Position numbers and translations under genes: made by a program. From the NCBI GenBank assembly GCA_963819755.1, contig CAWFXB010000001.1, positions 1,014,510-1,078,509 of the forward strand: a stretch of DNA of 64,000 nt, in the 5' to 3' direction. The notes beneath the pieces are model-generated. The model did not search any database and was not told the DNA's origin. It was given only the letters and a program-made list of their open reading frames with translations. The stretch's first letter is position 1; each line of letters opens with the position of its first letter. Source of the DNA: VRUE01 sp963819755. Its GTDB lineage: Bacteria > Actinomycetota > Thermoleophilia > Solirubrobacterales > 70-9. Positions 1 to 8,003 of the stretch are shown piece by piece.

Positions 1-1705
1 GCACCGAGAGGTAGCCGAGATCGGCGAGCGCCTTGGTGAAGAAGCGCGCGTACATCAGGTGCAGGATCGCGTGCTCGACGCCGCCGATGTACTGGTCGAC
101 GGGCAGCCAGTGGCCGGCCGCCTCCCGGTCCCAGGCGGCTTCGGCATTGCCCGGATCGAGGTAGCGGATGAAGTACCAGGAGGAGTCGACGAAGGTGTCC
201 ATCGTGTCGGTCTCGCGCCTGGCGGGGGCACCGCAGCGCGGGCACTCGGTCGCGACCCAGTCCTCGGCGGCGGCAAGCGGGCTACGGCTCTGCGGCGCGT
301 AGTCGTCGACCTCGGGCAGCTCGACCGGCAACTGATCGTCGGGCACGGGGACGATGCCGCACCCCTCGCAGTAGACGACCGGGATCGGGGCGCCCCAGTA
401 GCGCTGGCGCGAGACGAGCCAGTCGCGCAGGCGGTAATTGACTGCCGATTCGCCCCGACCGTCCTCATTCAGCCAGGCGACGATCTCCTCGTAGGCCTCG
501 CGGTTGTGCTTGCCGTCGAAGCGACCGGATGCGGTCATCGGCCCGTCGCCGGGATACGGCAGGCCCTCGTCGTCGCGGGCGACCTCCGGGTCGGAGCCTT
601 CGATCACCCGCTCGACCGGCAGGTCGAAGGCCTTGGCGAACTCGTAGTCGCGGCTGTCGTGGCCGGGCACCGCCATGATCGCGCCGGTGCCGTACTCCAT
701 CAACACGTAGTCGGCGACGAACATCGGGATCCGCTCGCCGTTGACCGGGTTGACGACGCTGCGGCCGAGCGGCACGCCCGTCTTGGCGCGGCCCTCGTCG
801 CCGCGATCCTCGACCGACTCGCGGGCGACCTGGTTGACGTACTCACGCACCGCCCCCTCGGCCGGCGTGCCGGCGATCAGGCGCTCGAGCTCGGGGTGCT
901 CGGGGGCGAGGACGAAGAAGGTCGCGCCGAACAGCGTGTCGGGGCGGGTGGTGAAGACCGGGAAGTCGAGGCCGAGCTCCTCGCAGCGGAAGGTCACCTC
1001 GGCTCCCTCCGAGCGGCCGATCCAGTTGCGCTGCATGGTGACCACGTGCTCTGGCCAGGACCCGAGCAGGTCGAAGTCGGCGAGCAGCCGCTCGGCGTAC
1101 TCGGTGATCTTGAAGAACCACTGTTCGAGGCGGCGCTGTACGACCGGCGTGCCGCAACGCTCGCAGCGGCCGTCGACGACCTGCTCGTTGGCGAGCACGG
1201 TGGCATCCTTGGGGCACCACTGGACCGGTGCCTCGGCGCGGTAGGCGAGGCCGCGCTCGAGCAGGCGCAGGAAGATCCACTGGGTCCAGCGGTAGTACTC
1301 GGGCGTGTGGGTGCCGAGCTCACGCGACCAGTCGATCGATATCCCCCACTCGCGGAACTGGCGGTGGAAGGACTCGATCGAGCGCTCGGTCGCCTCGCGC
1401 GGCGGCTCGCCGGTCTTGATCGCGTTGTTCTCCGCCGGCAGGCCGAAGGCGTCATAGCCCATCGGGTGGATCACCTCGAAGCCGTGACGGCGGCGGAAGT
1501 GGGCGATCGCGTCGCCGACCGCGTAGCACTTGAGGTGGCCGACGTGGGGCTCGCCCGAGGGATAGGGCAGCATCTCCAGCACGTAGGACTTCGGCTTGGC
1601 CTCGTCGAAGCCGGGCTGCCCCGGGTTCGGGACCTCCCAGGTCTTCTCCTCGGCCCAGACCTGCTGCCACTTCGCCTCGATCGCCTTGGGGTCGTAACCG
1701 GCCAT
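1..1705 (-). CDS. leuS: Leucyl-tRNA synthetase, N-terminal two-thirds (runs off window)
   Basis: Charges tRNA-Leu with leucine in the cytoplasm. About 568 codons are visible from the ATG at 1705; the frame stays open to the window edge, so the C-terminal part is missing (family usually 800-870 aa). Visible marks: the class I HIGH motif as EPHVGHLKCY near residue 45, two Cys pairs (WCPKD and CERCGTPV) of the zinc-binding insert, the CP1 editing domain with TTRPDTLFGAT, the WLVSRQRYWGAPIP segment and DTFVDSSWYF. The last visible residues (YARFFTKALADLGYL) normally sit just before the KMSKS loop, which lies outside. No frame breaks are seen. Confidence 0.96.
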   Translation of the reverse strand, partial: MAGYDPKAIEAKWQQVWAEEKTWEVPNPGQPGFDEAKPKSYVLEMLPYPSGEPHVGHLKCYAVGDAIAHFRRRHGFEVIHPMGYDAFGLPAENNAIKTGEPPREATERSIESFHRQFREWGISIDWSRELGTHTPEYYRWTQWIFLRLLERGLAYRAEAPVQWCPKDATVLANEQVVDGRCERCGTPVVQRRLEQWFFKITEYAERLLADFDLLGSWPEHVVTMQRNWIGRSEGAEVTFRCEELGLDFPVFTTRPDTLFGATFFVLAPEHPELERLIAGTPAEGAVREYVNQVARESVEDRGDEGRAKTGVPLGRSVVNPVNGERIPMFVADYVLMEYGTGAIMAVPGHDSRDYEFAKAFDLPVERVIEGSDPEVARDDEGLPYPGDGPMTASGRFDGKHNREAYEEIVAWLNEDGRGESAVNYRLRDWLVSRQRYWGAPIPVVYCEGCGIVPVPDDQLPVELPEVDDYAPQSRSPLAAAEDWVATECPRCGAPARRETDTMDTFVDSSWYFIRYLDPGNAEAAWDREAAGHWLPVDQYIGGVEHAILHLMYARFFTKALADLGYLSV

Positions 1706-1724
1706 TGACCGGCGATCTTATGAG

Positions 1725-2432
1725 TCAGACGACGGGCGAGACCGCCTCGAGGATGTGAGGCCACACGTAGACCTCGATCGTCGCCGCCACGACGAGGGTC
1801 GGGATCGCGATCGCGACGGTGAGGAAGGTGGCAGCGAGGAGCTGGTTCCACTCGCCGCGGCGGCTGGCGATCAGCCAGGCGGCCAGGGGGAGGAAGAGGG
1901 CGGTCAGCTCGGGAATCGCGTGCGGCAGCACGGTAAGGATCAGGACGGCACGGGAGATGTCGAGCTGGGAGGAGACCGTCGCACCCTGAAAGCCGAGGTA
2001 GAGGGACTGGGTGAGGAGCGAGAAGAGGGTGACGGCGGCGACGAAGAGGATCGCGAACTGGCCCGCCTTGACGTGGACCCAGCGCGAGAGGCCGCTGCGC
2101 TGAGCGGCGGCGATCGGCATCGAGGCGCCGGCGATGAAGCCGGCGACGCAGGCGGTCGCATGCAGGGCGAGGACGAGCGAGTTGCGCCAGAGGATCGGCA
2201 GCAGGTCGCCCGGATCCTGCGGTTCGGTCAATCCCGGCAGGTGAATCGGGGTGATGTCGGGCGTGAGCAGACCCGAGACCACCCAGACCGCGCCCAGCAG
2301 CGACAGCGCGATCGCCAGGCTGAGCGCCAGCCAGCTGCGCAGAACAGCCCACGGGCGCCCGTTCCAGGCCTCGAGGGTGTCCCGCGTGTCCTGCATGCCG
2401 TGGGAGAAGACGTGCTCGTTGGCGCCGTTCAT
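1725..2432 (-). CDS. SpoIIM-like integral membrane protein
   Basis: About 235 aa from the ATG at 2432; a TTG at 2453 in the same frame is an alternative start and neither has a strong ribosome-binding site. A hydrophobic segment near the N-terminus (SWLALSLAIALSLLGAVWVV) is followed by four more membrane segments and the family-like stretch PHAIPELTALFLPLAAWLIA, the recognisable signature of the SpoIIM/DUF95 family (PHGxxELxAxxLA). The family is broader than sporulation and its biochemical role is not known here; no sporulation genes are seen nearby. It lies 19 nt beyond the leuS start on the same strand. Confidence 0.7.
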   Translation of the reverse strand: MNGANEHVFSHGMQDTRDTLEAWNGRPWAVLRSWLALSLAIALSLLGAVWVVSGLLTPDITPIHLPGLTEPQDPGDLLPILWRNSLVLALHATACVAGFIAGASMPIAAAQRSGLSRWVHVKAGQFAILFVAAVTLFSLLTQSLYLGFQGATVSSQLDISRAVLILTVLPHAIPELTALFLPLAAWLIASRRGEWNQLLAATFLTVAIAIPTLVVAATIEVYVWPHILEAVSPVV

Positions 2433-2453
2433 CGCCTGATCATCGGCAGCCAA

Positions 2454-2591
2454 GGGGCGACGATTGAGCGAAGTAGGCTGCGCCGGTGATCGTCCTGCTC
2501 CTGAGCGCCCCGGCGTCTACGGGCTCGACTTCCATCTGCCGATCCTGCTCTTCTACGTGCGGAGGTTCCTGACCCGCACGCACTCGACGAG
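2454..2591. other. Short gap between the SpoIIM-like gene and merR
   Basis: No convincing gene. On the plus strand a 43-codon frame with a TTG start (2465 region, ending in TAA at 2594-2596) encodes a peptide with GVYGLDFHLPILLFYVRRFL, but it has no ribosome-binding site and is not recognised; it could be a remnant or chance. Confidence 0.3.
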
Positions 2592-2993
2592 CTAAGCAGG
2601 CGCGGATCCCTCGACAAAGAGCGCGCAGCTCTCCAGGGAGCCGCACCCACATGTGCTCGCAGCGGTGAGCCAATCGCGCATCGCCTGCGCTCGCTCGATC
2701 AAGGCATCGACCTCGGGCAGCTTGCGGGCGGCCAGCGCCTGTAGCTGCACGTGGGCGGGCACGCCCTGGTCGATGGAGTCGAGCAGAACGCCGACCTCGT
2801 CGAGGGAGAACCCGGCCTGCTTGGCCACACCGATGACCCCAAGCCGCTGAACGGTGTCGGCGGTAAAGCGCCGTTGCCCGCTCACACGCTCGGCCTCCGG
2901 CAAAAGGCCGCTGCGCTCGTAGAAGCGAATCGCCGAGACGCTGACCTTGGCCTTCTCGGCAACTTCCCCGATGCTGAGCCCTGCGTCCGTCAT
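2592..2993 (-). CDS. MerR-family transcriptional regulator, metal-sensor type
   Basis: A 133-aa one-component activator/repressor. Residues 5-75 form the MerR winged helix (LSIGEVAEKAKVSVSAIRFYERSGLL, then QRRFT), followed by the coiled-coil dimer helix and a C-terminal cysteine loop, CGCGSLESC. The outer cysteines are spaced C-x7-C as in CueR (C112/C120), with one extra Cys between; SoxR-type 2Fe-2S clusters need one more Cys upstream, which is absent. A thiol-loving metal or thiol stress signal is therefore the likely inducer (inference). It is divergent from a two-gene plus-strand operon, and the shared intergenic region carries a classic MerR-type promoter. Confidence 0.88.
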   Translation of the reverse strand: MTDAGLSIGEVAEKAKVSVSAIRFYERSGLLPEAERVSGQRRFTADTVQRLGVIGVAKQAGFSLDEVGVLLDSIDQGVPAHVQLQALAARKLPEVDALIERAQAMRDWLTAASTCGCGSLESCALFVEGSAPA

Positions 2994-3006
2994 TTCAATT
3001 TCTCCC

Positions 3007-3037
3007 TTGACCTGAACCTGGGTTCAGGTCCAACACT
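3007..3037 (+). promoter_or_regulatory. MerR-type promoter/operator with 19-bp spacer
   Basis: The -35 box TTGACC (3007-3012) and -10 box AACACT (3032-3037) are 19 bp apart, the overlong spacing that MerR proteins correct by twisting DNA. The spacer holds a perfect inverted repeat, ACCTGAACC / GGTTCAGGT (3010-3018 and 3021-3029) around a 2-bp centre. It lies 13 nt upstream of the merR start and points to the plus-strand genes. Confidence 0.85.
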
Positions 3038-3075
3038 AGCGGGAGCAAGTACCCCACCCTCAAGGAGCTCGAACA

Positions 3076-3416
3076 ATGACCCACCCAAAGCAATCGCCTG
3101 CTCGCTTGGGGCGAACGGCCTGCAACGGCGCCTCGAGGAGATCGCCGAGGTGGGCGCCGCTGGCCTGATCGCCCGTGACACCGAGAACGGCAAACACAAG
3201 CTGCGCTTCCGCTCCGACCCAAAGACGCGCCGCCGCCTGGAGGAGATCGTCGCCGCCGAGGCCCAGTGCTGCTCATTCCTCGACCTCGAGCTGACCGAGC
3301 GCGGAGACGAGTTGGTCCTGACCCTAACCGCACCCGACGGCGGCCAAGCCGTAGCCGATGAGCTTGCGGCGGCCTTCGCGGGCGGGTCCAGTTGGACTGC
3401 GACGATCCGGCCGTGA
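3076..3416 (+). CDS. Small Cys-Cys protein of a MerR regulon, reading frame shifted near its start
   Basis: The body of this gene (about 3090-3416) is an intact frame encoding IACSLGANGLQRRLEEI ... AAEAQCCSFLDLELT ... a small cytosolic protein type with a conserved vicinal Cys pair that often sits beside MerR regulators; function unknown, thiol/metal handling is a guess. The only good start is the ATG at 3076, with AAGGAG at 3062-3067 eight nt upstream, but it is out of frame with the body: it needs one extra base in the AAA run at 3087-3089 to read MTHPKAIACSLG. Total length would be 113 aa. Either a sequencing error, a young mutation, or an unrecognised start. Its stop overlaps the next start (GTGA, 3413-3416). 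Confidence 0.62.
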
Positions 3417-3739
3417 CCGTAAAGTCGATCGCCCTTTTCATCGCCGCGGCGATCGCCGAGATCGGCGGGGCCTACTTGGTCTGGATCGGCCTGCGTCAGG
3501 AAAAGGGGGCGCTGTTCGTAGCCCTCGGCGTGATCGCCCTCGGCCTCTACGGCGTCGTCGCCACGGCACAGCCGAGCAATGAGTTCGGTCGGGTCCTCGC
3601 CGCCTATGGCGGCGTCTTCATAGTCGGCTCGCTGGCCTGGGGCACGGCCTTCGACGCCTTCAAGCCCGACCGCTACGACCTGATCGGCGCGGCAATCTGC
3701 CTCATCGGCGTCGGCACGATCATGTACGCGCCTCGGTAG
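3413..3739 (+). CDS. YnfA/UPF0060 family small membrane protein
   Basis: 108 aa, four membrane helices, with AEIGGAYLVWIGLRQ and FGRVLAAYGGVFIVGSLAWG and a C-terminal DRYDLIGAAICLIGVGTIMYAPR, diagnostic of the YnfA (UPF0060) family, which belongs to the small multidrug resistance-like fold; substrates are not settled. Start GTG at 3413 fits the family N-terminus and overlaps the upstream stop as GTGA; a TTG at 3392 is the alternative. Co-transcribed with the Cys-Cys protein from the MerR promoter, so probably an efflux or membrane partner in the same stress response (inference). Confidence 0.88.
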   Translation: MTVKSIALFIAAAIAEIGGAYLVWIGLRQEKGALFVALGVIALGLYGVVATAQPSNEFGRVLAAYGGVFIVGSLAWGTAFDAFKPDRYDLIGAAICLIGVGTIMYAPR

Positions 3740-3770
3740 CGCCCGGCTCTACCCTGATCGTTGCGTGGGA

Positions 3771-3843
3771 TGGAGCTAGTGGGGCTCGAACCCACGACCT
3801 CCTGACTGCCAGTCAGACGCTCTTCCAGCTGAGCTATAGCCCC
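3771..3843 (-). tRNA. tRNA-Ala (anticodon GGC)
   Basis: A 73-nt cloverleaf on the minus strand. Acceptor arms GGGGCTA / TAGCTCC contain the G3:U70 wobble pair that identifies tRNA-Ala, discriminator A73, D-arm TAGCTCAGCTGGAAGAGC, anticodon stem TCTGA/TCAGG with loop CTGGCAG (anticodon GGC), and T-arm GTGGGTTCGAGCCCCAC. The 3' CCA is not encoded and must be added. Confidence 0.97.
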
Positions 3844-3885
3844 GCAGGGTGCTGAGTTTAGAGGTTTGGGTGACGACGCCGGAAG

Positions 3886-4587
3886 CTACGCGGCGCGCTG
3901 CTCGGGGTCCTGATCGTCGTCGACGTCGAGGACCAGGTTGTCGTCCGCGGTGCGGCGGATGTTGAAGTCGAAGGGAGCGTTCTCTTCCAGCTCGCGAAGG
4001 AGGTCGACGGGCTCGTCGAGCCGCATCGAGAGCGTCGCGCGGCCCTCCGAGAAGCGCTCGACCGAGATCTCCGAAGCACCGAGGCGGCCGACCGCGTTTT
4101 CGAAGCCGACCAGCTGCGAGAAGTCGCCGAGCGGACCAATCTCGAGCTTGATCAGGCCCTCGAAGAGTTGCCCCAAGGCGGCCTCGGCGCCGGCGGGCGG
4201 CGGCGGCTCGGCGCCGTTCGACGAGCCCTCGTGGATCTCGGCCAGGTCCTGCGTGCGCCGGCTCACCTCGACGGCCTCGCGCAGGGCCTTCATGCGGATC
4301 CGCGTCGCCTGGCCACGGGCCTGGGTCTCGATTGCCTCGAGGCGCTCGGAGACCGCGTGCAGGGAGACGATGCTGCGCTCGTGGCGTTCGTCGGCCTCTC
4401 GCAATCGCTCGGTCAGGCTGCGGATCTCGCGCTCGCGCTCGATCACCATTCCCGAGAGCGAGGCCAGTTCGGAATCCGCGGTGGACGCGTGGTGCTCGAC
4501 GGCGGAGATCGCCGCGTCGCGCGCCGACATAGCCGCGTCGACTTCGTCGCGGCGGTAGCCCAGTAGCGCCCGCTTGAAGCTAGCCAT
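3886..4587 (-). CDS. DivIVA-like coiled-coil protein
   Basis: 233 aa. The N-terminus MASFKRALLGYRRDEVDAAM matches the DivIVA/Wag31 lipid-binding N-terminal signature (F...xRGYxxxEVDxFL), followed by a long coiled coil (about residues 20-110, IEREREIRSLTERLREADER), a Pro/Ala-rich linker and an acidic C-terminal domain unlike classical DivIVA. Could mark poles or curved membrane and recruit envelope synthesis proteins; that role is inferred. Start ATG at 4587 is chosen because it overlaps the rsfS stop (ATGGCTAG) and sits at the signature; an upstream in-frame ATG at 4620 would lie deep in rsfS. Last gene of the rne-rsfS operon. Confidence 0.7.
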   Translation of the reverse strand: MASFKRALLGYRRDEVDAAMSARDAAISAVEHHASTADSELASLSGMVIEREREIRSLTERLREADERHERSIVSLHAVSERLEAIETQARGQATRIRMKALREAVEVSRRTQDLAEIHEGSSNGAEPPPPAGAEAALGQLFEGLIKLEIGPLGDFSQLVGFENAVGRLGASEISVERFSEGRATLSMRLDEPVDLLRELEENAPFDFNIRRTADDNLVLDVDDDQDPEQRAA

Positions 4588-4981
4588 GCGCGGCACCGTA
4601 GAGGTGCCCTCGGACGCCATCCTGTGGCAGTTGCAACTCGAGCCGCGGCGCCTCGCGCCAGAGGTCCTCGAGCTGGTAGCGCTCCCTTTCCTCGGCGGTG
4701 AAGACGTGCAGGACGGCGTCGAGGTAGTCGAGCACGATCCAGCCGGCCGCCCCCTCCCCGTCGACCCCGCCGGGCAGCAACCCGTGCTCCCCCTTGAGGC
4801 GCAGCTTGACCTCGTCGACTATCGCCCGCGCCTGGCGTTCGTTGCGCGCCGTGCAGATCGCCAGGAAGTCCGTATAGGCGGCGAGTCCGCGCATGTCGAG
4901 GACGACGATCTCGGTCGCCCCCTTCGAGTCGGCCAGCTCGGCCAGCCGCCCCGCCAGCGCCTCGGACTCGAGCCCGCTCAC
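4580..4981 (-). CDS. rsfS: Ribosomal silencing factor RsfS
   Basis: 133 aa; binds ribosomal protein L14 on the 50S subunit and blocks subunit joining under starvation. Shows the family core GATEIVVLDMRGLAAYTDFLAICTA, ERQARAIVDEV, the G-W-I-V-LDYLDAVLHVF segment and a tail YQLEDLW. Starts at GTG 4981, overlapping the nadD stop as GTGA; its own stop overlaps the DivIVA-like start by 8 nt. This nadD-rsfS pairing is conserved in actinobacteria and firmicutes. Confidence 0.95.
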   Translation of the reverse strand: MSGLESEALAGRLAELADSKGATEIVVLDMRGLAAYTDFLAICTARNERQARAIVDEVKLRLKGEHGLLPGGVDGEGAAGWIVLDYLDAVLHVFTAEERERYQLEDLWREAPRLELQLPQDGVRGHLYGAAHG

Positions 4982-5604
4982 GAGTAGATCCCCTTCTCCT
5001 CGATGAATCGCGCGACCGCCTCCGGCACGAGGTAGCGCAGCGGCCTACCGGCAGCCGCCCGCTCGCGCACGGCGGAGGAGGAGACGCCGAACTGGGGCAT
5101 CTCGAGCATCGTCGCCTTCCCCTCGGCGCTGACGCCGCGCATCACCGCGCCCACGTCGGCCTCGGATATGCCCGAGCGCCGCGCCACCGCCAGCCGCGCC
5201 AGCTCGACCACCCGCCGCGGCTCGCGCCAGCTCTCGAACCCGACGGCGGCGTCCGCCCCCATTACGAACACCAAGTCCGGCTCTTCCCTTTCGCGTGCAA
5301 GCAATTCCAAGGTCTCATACGTGTAGGACGGCCCGTCGCGTTCGACCTCCAGCGTGGAGACGGTGAAGCGCGGGTCGTCGGCGGCGGCGAGCCGCGTCAT
5401 CGCCAACCGCAGCTCCCGGCCGGGGTCGTCGTGTATCCGCTTGTGCGGCGCCTCGCCGGTCGGCACCAGCACGACCTCGTCGAGCCCGAGCTGCCAGAGC
5501 GCCTCCTGGGCGAGCGCCAGATGCCCCAGGTGTGGCGGGTTGAAGGCCGAGCCGAGGACGCCGATCGCGGGACGAGCGCCGCCGGTCCCCGGGGCGCTAC
5601 TCAC
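4978..5604 (-). CDS. nadD: Nicotinate-nucleotide adenylyltransferase NadD
   Basis: 208 aa. Joins nicotinate mononucleotide and ATP to form deamido-NAD in NAD synthesis. Contains the nucleotidyltransferase motif GSAFNPPHLGHLALA (HxGH) near residue 20, GxAPHK (TGEAPHKR), and the C-terminal SSSAVRERAAAGRPLRYLVP motif with the ATP-binding S/TxxxR pattern. GTG start at 5604 overlaps the end of proA by 8 nt, so translation is probably coupled. Length and motif order are typical, nothing odd. Confidence 0.96.
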   Translation of the reverse strand: MSSAPGTGGARPAIGVLGSAFNPPHLGHLALAQEALWQLGLDEVVLVPTGEAPHKRIHDDPGRELRLAMTRLAAADDPRFTVSTLEVERDGPSYTYETLELLAREREEPDLVFVMGADAAVGFESWREPRRVVELARLAVARRSGISEADVGAVMRGVSAEGKATMLEMPQFGVSSSAVRERAAAGRPLRYLVPEAVARFIEEKGIYS

Positions 5605-6862
5605 GCACTTGGCCGTCGCCGCGGACGACGTACTTGTAGGTGGTCAGCTCGCGCAGGCCGATCGGGCCACGCGCGTGCAGCTTCTGGGTCGAGTTGCCGA
5701 TCTCCGCCCCCATCCCGAACTCGAAGCCGTCGGTGAAGCGGGTCGAGGCGTTCGTATAGACGACGGCGGCGTCCACCCCGGCGGAGAAGCGCGCGGCTGC
5801 GTCGTCGGAGCGGGTGACGATCGCCTCGGAGTGGCGAGTGCCGTGACGGTTGACGTGATCGATCGCCTGATCGAGCGAGTCGACGACCGCGACGGCGAGC
5901 TTCAGATCGAGGTACTCGTCGTCCCAGTCCCCTTCGCCCGCCGGCCCGACCTCGACCCCGCCGGCGGCTGCCCGGGCGCGCTCGTCGCCGACCAGCTCGA
6001 CACCGGCGTCGCGCAGCTCGGCGAGCGCGCCGGGGAGGAACTCCTCCGCGACCGCAGCGTCGACCAGCAGCGTCTCGGCCGCGTTGCAGACACCTGGGCG
6101 CTGCGTCTTCGCGTTGACCGCGATCCGCCGCGCCATCTCGAGATCGGCGTCGGCGTGGACGTAGACGTGGCAGTTGCCGGCGGCGGCAAAGATCACGGGC
6201 ACGGTGGCGACGTCCTTGAGCGCGTTCTTCAGGCCTTCCCCGCCGCGCGGGATCAGCAGGTCGACCGTCTCCTCCTGGGTCGCCAGCTCGGCGAGGTCCT
6301 CGCGCCCCCCGCCGGCGAGCAGACCGGCCGCGTCCTCCGGCAACCCCGCCTCGGCAAGCGCCTCGCGCACGATCGCGGCCAGAGCGCTGTTGGTCCGCTC
6401 GGCGTAATGGGACCCGCGCAGGACGATCGCGTTGCCGCTCTTGATCGTCAGCGCCGCGCAATCGATGGTCACGTTCGGCCGCGCCTCGTAGACGACGGCG
6501 ACGACGCCAAGGGGAACCCGCAGCTTGGTCAGGTCGAGCCCGCTCTCCAGCGTTTTGCGGTCGAGCACCTCGCCGACCGGATCGTCCAACCCGGCAACAG
6601 CGCGCACACCGTCAGCCATCGCCGCGACCCGCTCAGCGCTCAGCGCCAACCGATCCCGCAGCGCCGGCGTCAATCCCTCGGCACGCTCGTCGGCCAAATC
6701 GGCAGCATTCGCCTCGAGCACCTCGCCGACTCGCTCACCAAGCAGCCGCGCGATCGCGTCCAGCGCCGCATCCTTCGTCGCGGTCGGAGCAGCGCCAAGG
6801 AGACGCGCCGCTCGCTGCGCGGCGGCACAGGTTTCGGCAACGGAAGAGGTCGTGACTGCCAT
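5597..6862 (-). CDS. proA: Gamma-glutamyl phosphate reductase ProA
   Basis: 421 aa. Reduces gamma-glutamyl phosphate to glutamate semialdehyde with NADPH in proline synthesis. The aldehyde dehydrogenase-like fold shows VVYEARPNVTIDCAALTIKSGNA, the catalytic cysteine in RPGVCNAAETLLVD and the C-terminal FEFGMGAEIGNSTQKLHARGP. Start ATG at 6862 (MAVTTSSVAET) chosen because homology starts there; an upstream in-frame start at 6928 would overlap proB. A 52-nt gap separates it from proB; this gap carries a 15-bp piece (gggtgcccctctcgc, near 6889-6903) also found in the large hairpin upstream of obgE. Confidence 0.96.
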   Translation of the reverse strand: MAVTTSSVAETCAAAQRAARLLGAAPTATKDAALDAIARLLGERVGEVLEANAADLADERAEGLTPALRDRLALSAERVAAMADGVRAVAGLDDPVGEVLDRKTLESGLDLTKLRVPLGVVAVVYEARPNVTIDCAALTIKSGNAIVLRGSHYAERTNSALAAIVREALAEAGLPEDAAGLLAGGGREDLAELATQEETVDLLIPRGGEGLKNALKDVATVPVIFAAAGNCHVYVHADADLEMARRIAVNAKTQRPGVCNAAETLLVDAAVAEEFLPGALAELRDAGVELVGDERARAAAGGVEVGPAGEGDWDDEYLDLKLAVAVVDSLDQAIDHVNRHGTRHSEAIVTRSDDAAARFSAGVDAAVVYTNASTRFTDGFEFGMGAEIGNSTQKLHARGPIGLRELTTYKYVVRGDGQVRE

Positions 6863-6914
6863 CGACGCTAAGGGTAGCGGCGGGAGTCGGGTGCCCCTCT
6901 CGCTTCCCGGAGGC

Positions 6915-8003
6915 CTATAGCAACACAAACCGATCGCGGTGTATGACCTCGTCGGCCGCGTAAGGCAGCAGCTCGCGCACCTGCTCGGTCTTCAACCCCA
7001 GAACCTTCAAGAGCTCGTGGGATGCATAGTCGACTATGCCCTTGCCCACCACTTCCTCGCCGACAGTCACCTCGACCGCGTCACCCGCCTTGAATTCGCC
7101 GTCGAGGTTGGTGATTCCGACCGGCAGAAGGCTGGAGCCGCTCTGACGCAGAACGCGTGCCGCCCCGTCATCGACCATCAGCCGCCCCCGGGCGGGCTTG
7201 GCGTATCTCAGCCAGAGCTTGAAGCTCGACGCCTTGCCAGCCTGGGCAGCGAAGCGCGTGCCGACCGTCTCTCCACTGGCAGCGGCGAGCAGCGTTCCCG
7301 GCTTAGTCCCGTTGCAGATCGTCGCCGGGATGCCGGACTCGGCGGCCATCTCCGCGGCGGCGACCTTGCTTCGCATGCCTCCCGAGCCGAAGGCCGAGGT
7401 TAGGTCGCCGATCTCCATCCCGGCCAGCTGGTCGAAGTCGTCGACCGCCGCAATCAGCTCGGCGTCCGGGTTGGCGCGGGGATCGCCCCGATGCAACCCA
7501 TCGACGTCCGAGAGCAGCACCAACAGTCGCGCGTCGAGCAGGATCGCGACCTGGGCGGCAAGGAAGTCGTTGTCGCCGAAGGTGATCTCGTCGGTCGCGG
7601 TGGTGTCGTTCTCGTTGACCACCGGCACCACCCCCCACTCGATCAGCCGGCGCAGCGTCTGTCGGGCGTTGAGGTAGTTGATGCGCGCGGAGATGTCGGC
7701 TGCCGTCAGTAGGACCTGGGCGGCGCGGGTCCCCCCCTTGGCGAGCCGCGACTGATACGCCCGGAAGAGATCGCCCTGGCCGACGGCGGAGGCGGCCTGC
7801 AACTCGTCCATCGCCCGCGGGCGCTCGGACAAGCTCATCAGGCGGATGCCGCGAGCAATCGCCCCGGAGGTGACCATCGCGACCCGCTCGCCGCCCTGCT
7901 CCAGCTCGGCGACTTGGGCGCAGACCGAGTCGAGCACGTCCTCGCGCAGCTCGCCATCGTCGGCAGCGACGATCGAGGAGCCCAGCTTGACCACCAGCGT
8001 CAT
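6915..8003 (-). CDS. proB: Glutamate 5-kinase ProB with PUA domain
   Basis: 362 aa. Phosphorylates glutamate, the first and feedback-controlled step of proline synthesis. Amino acid kinase domain (about 1-255): VVKLGSSIV, VTSGAIARGI, VNENDTTATDEITFGDNDFLAA, GSGGMRSKVAAA. C-terminal PUA domain (about 270-355): KPARGRLMVDDGAARVLRQ through SHELLKVLGLK. ATG at 8003 overlaps the stop of the upstream gene as ATGA. Confidence 0.97.
   Translation of the reverse strand: MTLVVKLGSSIVAADDGELREDVLDSVCAQVAELEQGGERVAMVTSGAIARGIRLMSLSERPRAMDELQAASAVGQGDLFRAYQSRLAKGGTRAAQVLLTAADISARINYLNARQTLRRLIEWGVVPVVNENDTTATDEITFGDNDFLAAQVAILLDARLLVLLSDVDGLHRGDPRANPDAELIAAVDDFDQLAGMEIGDLTSAFGSGGMRSKVAAAEMAAESGIPATICNGTKPGTLLAAASGETVGTRFAAQAGKASSFKLWLRYAKPARGRLMVDDGAARVLRQSGSSLLPVGITNLDGEFKAGDAVEVTVGEEVVGKGIVDYASHELLKVLGLKTEQVRELLPYAADEVIHRDRFVLL

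Noticed and set aside
59..1708. Long plus-strand frame (549 codons) opposite leuS
   Set aside because: leuS on the other strand has all family motifs; the plus frame is low-complexity Ala/Arg/Gly/Asp/Val typical of GC-rich antisense DNA.
2592..2993. SoxR identity for the MerR regulator
   Set aside because: SoxR needs four cysteines (C-x2-C-x-C-x5-C); only three are present, in a CueR-like spacing.
2751..3075. Long N-terminal extension of the Cys-Cys protein
   Set aside because: It would be read through the MerR promoter and the merR gene and has no homology; transcription starts downstream of it.
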